A stretch of DNA of 32,286 nt from Prosthecobacter debontii (GCA_945869855.1 CAMBQC010000012.1:1-32286); one strand, 5' to 3'. Shown: positions 15,419 to 26,008, counted from the stretch's first letter. Made by a program: numbers and translations. The notes: generated by a model from the letters alone, not told the origin.

Positions 15419-16837
15419 ATGACCACCCTCCAAACCATTCTTCAAGTCCTGCTACTGATCTTCGTGGTGGTGATGCTTTTCAACGTTGTTATTTTTGTCC
15501 ACGAGCTCGGCCACTTCCTCGCCGGGAAATGGCGCGGTCTGCAGATCGATCGTTTCCAGATCTGGTTCGGCAAGCCGATCTGGAAAAAGGAATACAAAGG
15601 TGTGCAATACGGCCTCGGTTGGATCCCGGCGGGCGGTTTCGTCGCGCTGCCGCAGATGGCTCCGATGGAGGCCATTGAGGGCGGGGACAGGGATCGTAAG
15701 CCCTTACCGCCCATCACGCCGATGGACAAGATCATCGTCGCTTTCGCCGGGCCGCTGTTCTCTGTCCTGCTCGCCTTGGCCGCGTCGCTTGTGTTATGGG
15801 GAGTGGGGAAGCCGAAGGATTTCGTGCCGAGCACGACAGTAGGATATGTGATGGAGAAAAGCCCTGCTGAGAAAGCGGGTATCTTGCCTGGTGATGAGAT
15901 CATTGCAATCAACGGTGAGGCAGTGAACGGCTTCGCAGGATCGTTGGAAAGCATCACCGAGCGCGTCATCCTCAGCAGCGGCGACAAGATCGAATTCACC
16001 GTGAAGCGCCCCGGCGTGGAGGAGCCGCTCAAGCTCATCAGCGAATTCGAAATACCGGAGAGTAAATGGTTTCAGCGCAGCGGTCTGCGCCAAGTCGGCC
16101 TTGCCCCGGCGGGCAAGGCGTTGATCGGCGGAGTGATCAAGGGAAGCCCGGCCGAGAAGGCGGGTCTTGCCAAGGGCGATGTGATCATTTCCGTGGACGG
16201 CAAGCAACTCTTCAGCGACATCCAGCTCGCGCAATACCTCAAGGCGAAGGATAACAAAACGGTCAGCCTCGGTGTGAAAAAGGCGGGCGGTGAAGAGGTG
16301 GTCGTGGAGGTCACGCCGGAAGTCCCGTTGAAGCCGGAAGGCCGCGATCCGATGATCGGGGTGGCCTGGGATCAGACTGGGGATGTGGACGTCCGCATCG
16401 TGCATCCGAACCCTTTCGAGCAGGTGTCTGACAGCGTTCGCATGATGTATGTCACCGTCACCAAGGTGGCCGATCCCAAATCGAGCATTGGGGTCGACCA
16501 ACTCAGCGGCCCCATCGGGATCGGGAAAATGATTTACCAACTCCTCCTAACCGAAAACGGCTGGCGGCGCATCATTGGGTTCATGGTTCTTCTGAATGTG
16601 AATCTAGCCATATTCAACATGCTGCCTTTCCCAGTCCTAGACGGCGGGCACATCACCCTTGCTGTGCTTGAAAAAATTGCTGGGAAACCGGTTCGGACAA
16701 AAGTCTTGGAGGTTATCCAAACCGTGTGTGCATTCATTATCTTTTCCTTGTTTCTCTACATCACCAGCAAGGATTTGTTTGATCCCATGGGCAGGGAAAA
16801 GAACGCAGGACAGGGAGAAGTTATCTTCGCAGATTGA
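15419..16837 (+). CDS. rseP: Site-2 intramembrane metalloprotease RseP/RasP
   Basis: RseP cleaves membrane-embedded substrates such as anti-sigma factors and leftover signal peptides. I start it at ATG 15419 (MTTLQTILQVLLLIFVVVML), which gives a first transmembrane helix right before the catalytic HELGH (28-32). The track's 31-residue extension to 15326 has no family support. Two PDZ domains follow, with VMEKSPAEKAGILPGDEI and VIKGSPAEKAGLAKGDVI as their cores. The C-terminal membrane region carries the second metal-site motif NMLPFPVLDGGHI (D408). At 472 residues it is typical. It converges on nadB, and a 20-bp-stem hairpin separates the two. Confidence 0.94.
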   Translation: MTTLQTILQVLLLIFVVVMLFNVVIFVHELGHFLAGKWRGLQIDRFQIWFGKPIWKKEYKGVQYGLGWIPAGGFVALPQMAPMEAIEGGDRDRKPLPPITPMDKIIVAFAGPLFSVLLALAASLVLWGVGKPKDFVPSTTVGYVMEKSPAEKAGILPGDEIIAINGEAVNGFAGSLESITERVILSSGDKIEFTVKRPGVEEPLKLISEFEIPESKWFQRSGLRQVGLAPAGKALIGGVIKGSPAEKAGLAKGDVIISVDGKQLFSDIQLAQYLKAKDNKTVSLGVKKAGGEEVVVEVTPEVPLKPEGRDPMIGVAWDQTGDVDVRIVHPNPFEQVSDSVRMMYVTVTKVADPKSSIGVDQLSGPIGIGKMIYQLLLTENGWRRIIGFMVLLNVNLAIFNMLPFPVLDGGHITLAVLEKIAGKPVRTKVLEVIQTVCAFIIFSLFLYITSKDLFDPMGREKNAGQGEVIFAD

Positions 16838-16838
16838 C

Positions 16839-16902
16839 CGTGGCGGCGGATTGCATCTGCCATGCCTTAGAATTAATCGACATGGTGGATGCAATCCGCC
16901 AC
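16839..16902. terminator. REP-like doublet forming a hairpin between convergent rseP and nadB
   Basis: Two inverted copies of a roughly 20-bp unit, GGCGGATTGCATCTGCCATG (16845-16864) and CATGGTGGATGCAATCCGCC (16881-16900), form a stem of 18 Watson-Crick and 2 G-T pairs around a 16-base loop. It starts one base after the rseP stop and ends 6 bp before the nadB stop. It probably acts as a bidirectional terminator or mRNA stabiliser. A third copy of the unit lies in recG, so it is a dispersed REP-like repeat. Confidence 0.7.
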
Positions 16903-16908
16903 TACTCT

Positions 16909-18522
16909 TCAGAATTTTCTCAGCGTCGTGTCTTTTTTGAAACGGTCGTCGCCCTCAGGATAATCGAGGGTGTAATGCAGCCCACGCGATTCGCGGCGGC
17001 GCAGGGCGCACTCGACGATGATCCCGGCTACGGCGACGAGGTTGCGCAGCTCTAGGATGTCGGCGTTGACGCGGTGACCCCAGTAGAACTCGCGGACTTC
17101 CTTTTTCAGGTTCCGCAAGCGGGCGGCGGCTCGGCGTAGGCGGTTGTCGGTGCGGACGATGGAAACGTAGTCCCACATCAGGCGGCGGATCTCGTCCCAG
17201 TTGTGGTAGATGACGACGAGTTCATCCGGCTCCGCGACATCGCCGTGGTGCCATTCCGGGATCGGCGGCGCATCCATCGGCGGTTTGTCGGGCGGGTAAA
17301 GGCGCATCATCTCCGCCAGCGCGAGGCGACCCACCACGTTGCCTTCGAGCAGGGAATTTGAGGCCAGCCGGTTCGCGCCATGAAGGCCGGTACACCCAAC
17401 TTCGCCGACGGCGAACAGACCGCGCACCGTGGTTTTTCCAGTCACATCCGTCTTCAGCCCGCCGCACATGTAATGGGCTGCCGGAACGACAGGAATGGGT
17501 TCCTTTTCGCAATCCACGCCGAACTTCAGCAGGGTCTCGTGGATGTAGGGGAAGTGATCGCGCATGAAGCCGGGCGGCTTGTGCGTGACATCGAGATAGA
17601 CGCATGGGGCACCGGTTTTCTTGATCTCGCGGTCGATGGCGCGGGCGACGATGTCACGCGGCGCCAGTGACCCGCGCGGATCGATCTTTTTGGTGAAATC
17701 CTCGCCCTTCGCGTTGCGCAAAATTCCGCCCTCGCCGCGCACCGCCTCGCTAACCAGAAACGACCGCGCCTCCGGGCCGGTGGCCGCCGGGTTGTAGAAG
17801 CAGGTGGGGTGGAACTGGATGAATTCCATATTCGCCACGGTTGCGCCTGCGCGCCAGCCGAGCGCCACGCCGTCGCCGGTCGCGGAGTCGGGGTTGGTGG
17901 TGTAGAGATAAACTTTTCCGCAACCGCCGGCCGCGAGCACCACGCGGTCGGAGCGGAACACCGTGACCTCGCCCGTTTCCCGCTGGAGCACGTAGGCGCC
18001 GAGCACACGGTCGTTGGTGACTGCACCAAGCCGTGCGGAGGTGATGAGGTCGATCACGAAATGGTTTTCTAACAGGGTGATGTTCGGTTCGCGGCGTGCG
18101 GCCTCCAGCATGGCGCGCGCGATCTCGCGGCCGGTGGTATCGCGGGCATGGAGGATACGGCGGTGGCTGTGCCCGCCTTCTTGCCCCAGCACGAAACGAC
18201 CGTCCTCCTTATCGAAATCGACCCCGTATCCGAGAAGATCTGCGATGGCGTCGTCACCCTCCTCGATGATGCGCCGCACGACCTCCTCGTTGCAGAGCCC
18301 TGCGCCCGCGTCCAGAGTGTCGGTTACGTGGCTTTCCATGGAATCGCCATTGGTGCGTAGATCATGCGATAGCACCGAGGCAATCCCGCCTTGCGCCCAC
18401 GCGGTATTTGACTCCTCGGCTTTTCCCTTAGTCAGGATGGTCACCTTACCGTGTTTCGCTGCGTGCAAGGCGAAGGATAAACCCGCGATGCCCGCGCCGA
18501 TCACCAAGAAATCAGAAGTCAT
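16909..18522 (-). CDS. nadB: L-aspartate oxidase
   Basis: NadB oxidises L-aspartate to iminoaspartate with FAD, the first step of de novo NAD synthesis. The 537-residue flavoprotein opens with the dinucleotide-binding VIGAGIAGLSFALHAA (7-22) and the NadB-typical SNTAWAQGGIASVL (38-51). It continues with GGHSHRRILHARDTTGREI, FIQFHPTCFYNP, GEGGILRNAKGEDF, AHYMCGGLKTDVTGKT and GLHGANRLASNSLLEG. The C-terminal helical domain has RRLMWDYVSIVR. Length is normal. nadA and nadC are not in the window. It is the last gene of a minus-strand run, 49 bp after the YgfZ-like gene. Confidence 0.96.
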   Translation of the reverse strand: MTSDFLVIGAGIAGLSFALHAAKHGKVTILTKGKAEESNTAWAQGGIASVLSHDLRTNGDSMESHVTDTLDAGAGLCNEEVVRRIIEEGDDAIADLLGYGVDFDKEDGRFVLGQEGGHSHRRILHARDTTGREIARAMLEAARREPNITLLENHFVIDLITSARLGAVTNDRVLGAYVLQRETGEVTVFRSDRVVLAAGGCGKVYLYTTNPDSATGDGVALGWRAGATVANMEFIQFHPTCFYNPAATGPEARSFLVSEAVRGEGGILRNAKGEDFTKKIDPRGSLAPRDIVARAIDREIKKTGAPCVYLDVTHKPPGFMRDHFPYIHETLLKFGVDCEKEPIPVVPAAHYMCGGLKTDVTGKTTVRGLFAVGEVGCTGLHGANRLASNSLLEGNVVGRLALAEMMRLYPPDKPPMDAPPIPEWHHGDVAEPDELVVIYHNWDEIRRLMWDYVSIVRTDNRLRRAAARLRNLKKEVREFYWGHRVNADILELRNLVAVAGIIVECALRRRESRGLHYTLDYPEGDDRFKKDTTLRKF

Positions 18523-18571
18523 GTGAGGGAAAGGATGGACGCGGGAGCTTTTCTGGAAAGGGGAAATTTAA

Positions 18572-19255
18572 TTAGGGTAAAGGAAGTCGCACCGGCACCC
18601 CACCGACAGTTAGAGCCGCATCTTCCTCCACGCCCCGTTTCAAAAACCCCAAACCGTGCGAGCCGCTAACACTGGTTACCTCGCCACAGACCTTGCCTTC
18701 GGCATCGATGATTTCGCCGGTCATGCCTTCGGTTTCAAAAACGAACTTCACGAGCCGCCGGTTCACCTTGCCCGCGCTCTTGATCCGGGAAATTACCTCC
18801 TGGCCGATGTAGCAGCCCTTGTGGTAAGAGATATCGGTGGCATCCAGCCCGGCTTCGGTCGGCAGCATGCCTCCCTTGAGCTCGGCGCCCCATTTCGGAA
18901 TTCCTTTCGCGATGCGTTCCGCTTCGTCCATTTCCGGGATGGCAAAATCCCCGATGCGGAACTTGTCGCTCACATCGCGCACCTCCACGTCATCGGCGAT
19001 GAGATACCGCGTCAGGCGCGTTTCCAGATCCTCGGTCATGCCCTCGCGGCAGATCACCAGCACGCCGCCGCAGCCCTCCGCGATCCATACCCGGAACTGG
19101 AGTCGCCCCTTGGCATCCGTCACGCAGCTCGGCAGGACGAGGCCGGTGCCCATCACTTTCCGGACATCCTGGGTAATCTGCCCGTTGAGGAAGCGCACCG
19201 CGTCCGGCCCGCTGAACTCCAGCGCGCCAGGTGTTTCACCGAGATCAGCTTTCAT
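18572..19255 (-). CDS. ygfZ: YgfZ/GcvT-family folate-binding protein
   Basis: YgfZ (IBA57 in eukaryotes) uses folate to help assemble or repair certain Fe-S clusters. The 227-residue protein shows LEFSGPDAVRFLNGQITQDV near the start, a TDAKGRLQFRVWI strand, and the family signature KGCYIGQEVISRIKSAGK in the second half with its conserved Cys. The track starts at 19282, but ATG 19255 (MKADLGETPG) fits the family better. It overlaps the upstream dehydrogenase stop by 11 bp, with a weak AAGG before it, suggesting coupled translation. Annotations sometimes call such proteins aminomethyltransferase-like, but the signature argues for YgfZ. Confidence 0.9.
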   Translation of the reverse strand: MKADLGETPGALEFSGPDAVRFLNGQITQDVRKVMGTGLVLPSCVTDAKGRLQFRVWIAEGCGGVLVICREGMTEDLETRLTRYLIADDVEVRDVSDKFRIGDFAIPEMDEAERIAKGIPKWGAELKGGMLPTEAGLDATDISYHKGCYIGQEVISRIKSAGKVNRRLVKFVFETEGMTGEIIDAEGKVCGEVTSVSGSHGLGFLKRGVEEDAALTVGGVPVRLPLP

Positions 19256-20078
19256 AAGCCTTAGCGAGTGCCGAGAAATCAAGCTCGCCGGAACCTTCCG
19301 CGCACATCTCGCCCATACGAGCGGAAACCGCCGTGATCGCGGGTAAATTCACTCCCGCCGACTCTGCGAGCGCGATGGCGTAGCGGCTGTCCTTCCACAT
19401 ATTTGCCATGGTGAAATGCGGCTCGAAATCGCCCTTGAGGATGCCGGGATATTTCATCGCCATGAGCGGGGAGCCGCTGCCGTTACGGATAGCCGCTTCA
19501 GTGAAAATTTCCGAAGCTACGCCATGTCGTGTCGCAATAGCGAGTGCTTCGGACATCGCCTGAACCGTGCAGGCGGAGATCAGGTTCGTGGCCAGTTTCG
19601 TGACCGTAGCCGCGCCGATCTCGCCGCAGTGGATGCGGCCTTTCGAACTCACAGCTAGGAAATCGGAAACACATTCCACCAGCTCCTCATTTCCGGCGGT
19701 GTAGTAAAGCAACTGCCCGGCGGCCGAGGCGTCCTTACTGCCGGTGAACGGCGCGTCGATGAAATCGCAGCCTTTTGCCGCGCATTGTTCGGCGAGCCAG
19801 AGGGTCGTCGAAAGATCGATGGTGGAATGGTTCAGCACGATCGCGCCGCTTTTCAGCCCCGCTTTCGCCCTCTCGAAAACCTCCCGCACCATCGGCGCGT
19901 CTTTCAGGTAGACCGACACCAAATCTGCTTCCTTCACCGCTTCCTCCGGCGAATCCTTCTCCCCATCCAGCCCGCGTTGCGTGCGGCTCCAGCAGGTCAC
20001 CGGATAAGCCGCCGCCAGCAGCCTCTCCCGCACCCGCGAGCCCACGATCCCCAACCCCAATAACGTGACTCTCTTCAT
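19245..20078 (-). CDS. NAD(P)-binding beta-hydroxyacid dehydrogenase (GLYR/HIBADH family)
   Basis: This 277-residue protein has a Rossmann motif LGLGIVGS (7-14) and a substrate-loop DAPFTGSKDASAAGQL (108-123). The catalytic-lysine segment is GAATVTKLATNLI, with K161 and N165 in the usual K-xxx-N spacing, followed by an all-helical C-terminal domain. The family reduces or oxidises small 3-hydroxy acids such as 3-hydroxyisobutyrate, tartronate semialdehyde, glyoxylate or succinic semialdehyde. The GSKxx loop is closer to the glyoxylate/succinic-semialdehyde reductase group than to classic 3-hydroxyisobutyrate dehydrogenase, but substrate is not proven. It is co-oriented with YgfZ and nadB and overlaps YgfZ by 11 bp. 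Confidence 0.88.
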   Translation of the reverse strand: MKRVTLLGLGIVGSRVRERLLAAAYPVTCWSRTQRGLDGEKDSPEEAVKEADLVSVYLKDAPMVREVFERAKAGLKSGAIVLNHSTIDLSTTLWLAEQCAAKGCDFIDAPFTGSKDASAAGQLLYYTAGNEELVECVSDFLAVSSKGRIHCGEIGAATVTKLATNLISACTVQAMSEALAIATRHGVASEIFTEAAIRNGSGSPLMAMKYPGILKGDFEPHFTMANMWKDSRYAIALAESAGVNLPAITAVSARMGEMCAEGSGELDFSALAKAYES

Positions 20079-20093
20079 CTTCCTTAGGATTAA

Positions 20094-20107
20094 AAAATTT
20101 AAAGTTT
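20094..20107. repeat. Second copy of the AT-rich 14-mer
   Basis: AAAATTTAAAGTTT is identical to 3952-3965. It lies in the 38-bp gap between the hypothetical exported protein and the dehydrogenase on the minus strand, again as nearly pure A/T in a GC-rich setting. Confidence 0.5.
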
Positions 20108-20116
20108 AGGGTTTTC

Positions 20117-20953
20117 TTATTCCTGCCTTTGCAATGCCAGCTTCACCAGATTCGCCGCCTGCTCACGGATCTCCTTCACCTTTTCCACAGTCGGCTCCTC
20201 GCCGTCTGCGATCACCATTTCATTCCGCAGGCCGGAAAGCAGGTCGCGGATCTCAAGGTAGTTGGGTCTTTCGGAAATCCTTGGTTCAAGCCCCGCTACG
20301 ATCTCCGTGTAATAATCCGCGATGTCCTCGCGCATCACCTTGCTAGCGCGTTCGGGGGAAAACTGCTTGTCCACCGCGACGGTGGAAACCTCCAGCGCGC
20401 GGATCCATCCGCCCAGAGAAATCAAATGCGCCAGATCCGCATCGCGCAATGTCACCAGCTCGATCTCGACATCCTTCTGCGTGGCCGCTAGCTCTTTTTT
20501 GAGTTGCTCCACGTTCTGTTTCTTCGCGCTTTCCAGAAGAGCCGCCGCGTGGCGGTTGATGCGGTCGCCGGCACCCAGCGCCTTGCCGTAACGGGTCAGG
20601 TCGGTCGCCATTTTTTCCACTTTATCCATCTGCCCGGCCTGCACGATCAGGAAACCATCAGCGATCAGGAAACCCAGCTCGATGGCCAAATCCGCACGAT
20701 CCAGCGGCATTCGCTCATCGGGCGCACGTTCCATCTCCATTAGCGGCAGTGGCATGAGAAACTCCAGCGTCTCGAAAAGCTTGGAGATCGAGGGCGCGGT
20801 GAACTCGTTCACGCCCAGTTCCTCGCGGACATGCGCATCATCGAGCAAATCCTCGGGGATGTTGGGTTTCGCATCCTCATCCTGGCCGAAACCCAGCCCC
20901 GAAGCCAAAGTGAAGGCGAAGGCGAAAAGCGCTGAACTGAATCTTACTTTCAT
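20117..20953 (-). CDS. Exported hypothetical protein (278 aa)
   Basis: No known family is recognised. I start it at ATG 20953 because MKVRFSSALFAFAFTLASGLGFGQ is a clear Sec-type signal peptide. The track's start at 21010 would put 19 odd residues in front of it. The mature part is acidic and almost wholly helical, with heptad-like leucines (for example LESAKKQNVEQLKKELAATQ near the middle), so it probably forms a helical bundle or coiled coil in the periplasm. It heads a minus-strand run with the dehydrogenase, ygfZ and nadB, separated from the dehydrogenase by 38 bp of AT-rich sequence. Confidence 0.7.
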   Translation of the reverse strand: MKVRFSSALFAFAFTLASGLGFGQDEDAKPNIPEDLLDDAHVREELGVNEFTAPSISKLFETLEFLMPLPLMEMERAPDERMPLDRADLAIELGFLIADGFLIVQAGQMDKVEKMATDLTRYGKALGAGDRINRHAAALLESAKKQNVEQLKKELAATQKDVEIELVTLRDADLAHLISLGGWIRALEVSTVAVDKQFSPERASKVMREDIADYYTEIVAGLEPRISERPNYLEIRDLLSGLRNEMVIADGEEPTVEKVKEIREQAANLVKLALQRQE

Positions 20954-21038
20954 GTGTGGAAAATGACACCCGCCCCCCCGCTCCGCAACCGCCAATTCCT
21001 CTATACCCATACACCCGTTGGAATCCGTTCCTTTCTTG

Positions 21039-21073
21039 CCTGCTCGCGGTTCCGCTTCGTAACGCGGAGCAGG
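21039..21073. terminator. Imperfect hairpin after the glycosyltransferase gene
   Basis: CCTGCTC (21039-21045) pairs with GAGCAGG (21067-21073), with a partial inner GCG/GTT extension. It begins one base beyond the minus-strand glycosyltransferase stop. No T-tract follows, so the terminator call is tentative. Confidence 0.4.
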
Positions 21074-21074
21074 A

Positions 21075-21809
21075 TCAAACCCTGATTTCCCAGGGCGACG
21101 GATTAGGAAACCTTGCAGTCATCCATTGGCTCCATTTTTCCCCCACCTCTGCCGGATCCTGGACATTCAGCCACCGTTTGCCTGGCAAATCCCGGGTTTC
21201 GAAGGTGGCGTATTCACCCGCCGGGCGGGACATGGAACGGTGCAAGCCGTGATAGGCCAATTCCAGCGGATACTTGTGCCAGACACCGAAGTGATCGAAA
21301 GCTTGGCGGGCCTTTTCCCGTTCGTAAAGACACGGATAGTGGACCGAGAAATCCCGTAGGTGATCCAAACCCTGTTCATGGTGCAGGCGGCTAACGATGT
21401 GCCCACGGGAGCGGTTCCATATGTTATCGGAGGCTAGCAACTCAGGAATCCTTGGAATGAGATCCCCGGATGCAAGTTGGATCAGGTGATCTTCAACGCT
21501 GGTATCCATGAGGAAAAACATGTCGTCATTGACCCACAACACTCGGTCGGCTTGGGAGAACGCGCGCAGGAGAGCCTGAGGATAGGAGGGTTCCAGCTGG
21601 AAGATACCCTCATCCAGCCATTCCGGCCGGGCGGTCCCATAAATGATGACAGGCCACGGATGCTGCCAGTGTTTTTGGATCGAGCGCAATGCGTACCGCA
21701 GGGACTCTCCCTTCATGGGATCCCCCTCAAGATGAAACGGGATGGCGATGAGATCCGATAGTGGTGCTTTCTCGGGCCATTTCTTGATGGTCATTGAGGG
21801 ACGAGGCAT
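21075..21809 (-). CDS. Stealth-like/glycosyltransferase-like protein, downstream half of an amber-split frame
   Basis: The 244-residue product resembles the conserved region 2 of Stealth-type hexose-phosphate transferases: SLRYALRSIQKHW, a strand-turn ending in ARPEWLDE, and a DxD-like VLWVNDDMFFLMDTSVEDHL. The match is partial, so donor and acceptor are unknown. ATG 21809 is the only start codon downstream of the upstream gene's TAG in this frame, and no good ribosome site precedes it. The 31 codons between that TAG and this ATG are open and protein-like, in the same frame as the upstream gene. It could thus be the C-terminal half of one 523-codon gene broken by a nonsense mutation. Confidence 0.65.
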   Translation of the reverse strand: MPRPSMTIKKWPEKAPLSDLIAIPFHLEGDPMKGESLRYALRSIQKHWQHPWPVIIYGTARPEWLDEGIFQLEPSYPQALLRAFSQADRVLWVNDDMFFLMDTSVEDHLIQLASGDLIPRIPELLASDNIWNRSRGHIVSRLHHEQGLDHLRDFSVHYPCLYEREKARQAFDHFGVWHKYPLELAYHGLHRSMSRPAGEYATFETRDLPGKRWLNVQDPAEVGEKWSQWMTARFPNPSPWEIRV

Positions 21810-21905
21810 GGGTAGGAAACCTTGAAGCTGCCAAGTCGCGAGAACCTTGCCCTTGTCCTCTCCAGAACAGTGGTAGAACCATGCGCGGTGTTGACGCTCC
21901 GGCTA
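21810..21905 (-). other. In-frame TAG and open 31-codon bridge between two glycosyltransferase ORFs
   Basis: The TAG at 21903-21905 ends the upstream ORF. Reading on in the same frame gives 31 sense codons straight into ATG 21809, including AWFYHCSGEDKGKV. That HxxGxxK arrangement is what a GT8-like enzyme has at its C-terminus. This implies that the TAG interrupts, and does not end, the ancestral protein. Confidence 0.6.
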
Positions 21906-22646
21906 ACCTCCCGGAGGCTGGCGGTTCCAGACCGAAGGAAGTGGGCGCCATACGATTTTGCCGTCGCTCACCGCATCCCTCAGGCAAAGGTTGAAATGAC
22001 CCGTAAGAGTCGTTGCCGTCATCAACGGGCGCCGCAGATAAGGGAGGAAATTCTCGGCCGTGGTACGGTCCAGCAAGAACACGCCATCATTGCAGTGGTT
22101 GTTGTCCGATTCCGTGCCGCGCTGGTGGTGCTTTATCACCCCTGCCTCCCGATCTTCGCTTGACTGTAATTGCTCCGGCTCGGGCATGGCCCACAGTCCC
22201 GGCTCGGAAAGATCATGCAGCGGGTGAGGTGCCAGGGGATGAACCATCACATCTGCATCTAGGTAAATCATCCAGTCGGCATCGCTGGCGAGAAACTCCG
22301 CGAGCATATCGGCAAGGACGTCAGCGGTGGAAGCATCATCGGAAGGCGGCTGGCGCCAAACCCTCATTTCTATCAAATTCCGCTCCGCCCACTTGGCCAT
22401 GGACTGAGCCATCCCCGCAATCCACGCATGCCCTCCATAGTGCCAGGTGTAGGCGCGGAGCTTCCGCAACCTGGAGGGATCCGCTATGGACTTTGGGAAG
22501 CGGACGGGGCTTTTGCCACCCAGTGAAATTTGCAGCGAGAAGTGCTCGGCACCCTCGGTCGTTGTGTCCGTCCCCAACTCCTGGATTGACCAGCATGGAG
22601 CTGCCCAAATGGGGCTTCCCCCTAGGTTCGTGTCTGCTTTCCGCAT
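21903..22646 (-). CDS. GT8-like glycosyltransferase, upstream half of an amber-split frame
   Basis: This 247-residue GT-A-type protein has WMIYLDADVMVHPLAP with the metal-binding DxD, and NDGVFLLDRTTAENFLPYL resembling the GT8 N-x-GV acceptor strand. It then stops after WNRQPPGG at a TAG. The usual C-terminal H-x-x-G-x-x-K segment appears just past that TAG in the same frame. The start is uncertain: ATG 22646 gives a rather unconserved first 45 residues, and a start further in is possible. It is divergent from the outer-membrane barrel gene. A role in cell-surface glycan synthesis is likely, but the substrate is unknown. It may be a decaying gene. Confidence 0.65.
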   Translation of the reverse strand: MRKADTNLGGSPIWAAPCWSIQELGTDTTTEGAEHFSLQISLGGKSPVRFPKSIADPSRLRKLRAYTWHYGGHAWIAGMAQSMAKWAERNLIEMRVWRQPPSDDASTADVLADMLAEFLASDADWMIYLDADVMVHPLAPHPLHDLSEPGLWAMPEPEQLQSSEDREAGVIKHHQRGTESDNNHCNDGVFLLDRTTAENFLPYLRRPLMTATTLTGHFNLCLRDAVSDGKIVWRPLPSVWNRQPPGG

Positions 22647-22802
22647 GGTCGAATTGCCAAGCCTAGCTGTGGATATGTCAAACTCTTTTCATCCTGCCAG
22701 ACCCGTCAAATCCCGCATGCCGCTCGCGGCAACCCGGCCAGCTGCGATCTAGACGCTTTTTTTCATCGCCAGAACCACGGGCGGCGATTACCGAGAGCTA
22801 GG

Positions 22803-23495
22803 ATGAAAGCAATTACACATATTACCACCGCACTCTCCGTTACTGCCACCGCCTTTGCCGGCGACTCAAAGGAAGCCATCGCACCTGACTCAACTCCATC
22901 ACCAGATGTCTGGTTCTTTGGCGGATCATTCGGCCAATTCGAATCAGGGATAGGTTCCGAGGATTTCGTCCCATCGGATTTTGACCTGGGGGGGCTCGGC
23001 GGTGTCAGCGATGTCGAAGATGCCGAGTTTGACATGTACACCATGCACATCGGCCGTAACCTCAACCAGCTCCTAGGCTGCGATACGGCTGCATATCTTG
23101 AGGTCGGCTACCTCAATGGGAACATGGATGTCGATGTGTTCGGACCCGGGTTTGTTTCTGCCTCATTTGATGATTCATTGCAGGAAGTTGATCTGGAAGT
23201 TGTTCCCGTCACCTTGAACGTCAAGGTCGAGCGTCGGCTGTTCAATCCTGTGAGCGGCTACCTGACAGCCGGTGTCGGTTATGCCTTTACCAACATAAGC
23301 GTCCCTGCCGGAAGTGAGCGAGATGGCGGGATCTACGCGCAGGCCTCATTCGGCCTGATCTACAATATCAACGAGGATTACGAAATCTATGCGGGCAGCC
23401 GCTGGATGTATCTCGACAGCGTCGATTTTGGTGTCGGCGATTTGGAATTGGATAGCGCGCTCGCGTGGGAAGCCGGCCTGCGTTACAACTTCTGA
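22803..23495 (+). CDS. Outer-membrane beta-barrel protein
   Basis: The 230-residue protein has a short signal peptide, MKAITHITTALSVTATAFAG, then a Gly/Asp/aromatic-rich mature part with alternating strands such as AYLEVGYLNGNMDVDVF, GYLTAGVGYAFTNISV and YAGSRWMYLDSV. It ends GLRYNF, the terminal aromatic recognised by the BAM machinery. This suits a small 8-stranded OmpA/OmpW-like or porin-family barrel, with no cargo or ligand evident. It stands alone, facing away from the glycosyltransferase genes. An 8-bp inverted repeat lies 29 bp after its stop. Confidence 0.8.
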   Translation: MKAITHITTALSVTATAFAGDSKEAIAPDSTPSPDVWFFGGSFGQFESGIGSEDFVPSDFDLGGLGGVSDVEDAEFDMYTMHIGRNLNQLLGCDTAAYLEVGYLNGNMDVDVFGPGFVSASFDDSLQEVDLEVVPVTLNVKVERRLFNPVSGYLTAGVGYAFTNISVPAGSERDGGIYAQASFGLIYNINEDYEIYAGSRWMYLDSVDFGVGDLELDSALAWEAGLRYNF

Positions 23496-23523
23496 ATCCC
23501 CTGCGTCCGCGCATACGAATCTG

Positions 23524-23553
23524 AAGGGCACACACAGCAAGGCGCGTGCCCTT
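23524..23553 (+). terminator. Hairpin downstream of the outer-membrane barrel gene
   Basis: AAGGGCAC and GTGCCCTT form a perfect 8-bp stem around a 14-base loop. It lacks a long T-tract (only TTTCC follows), so it is a possible terminator or RNA-stability element. Confidence 0.45.
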
Positions 23554-23625
23554 TCCGCGTGGTTCTTCCAAAGCCATCGGTCGCCCTCGCCTCATGGCCC
23601 CATCGCCGGGCATAATGCGTTTTTC

Positions 23626-23641
23626 ATCGGCCTAGGCCGAT
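23626..23641. promoter_or_regulatory. Perfect 16-bp palindrome upstream of icd
   Basis: ATCGGCCTAGGCCGAT is a loop-free perfect palindrome 105 bp upstream of the isocitrate dehydrogenase start. Such symmetry suits a dimeric regulator site, but no regulator is known and it may be chance. Confidence 0.3.
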
Positions 23642-23668
23642 CCGGTAGGGGATGTTTTCCAAGCGTGA

Positions 23669-25963
<2,295 letters not shown>

Positions 25964-26008
25964 CGAAGTCTCAATATCAAAAATCTAATATCGATCCCCA
26001 TTTGTCCG

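Noticed and set aside
15794-16540. 248-aa minus-strand ORF within rseP
   Set aside because: It is antisense to the PDZ-domain coding region and contains no recognised domain.
21727-21987. 86-aa minus-strand ORF bridging the two glycosyltransferase halves, considered as evidence of a frameshift
   Set aside because: The two halves are already in the same frame, so the break is a single TAG and no frameshift is needed.
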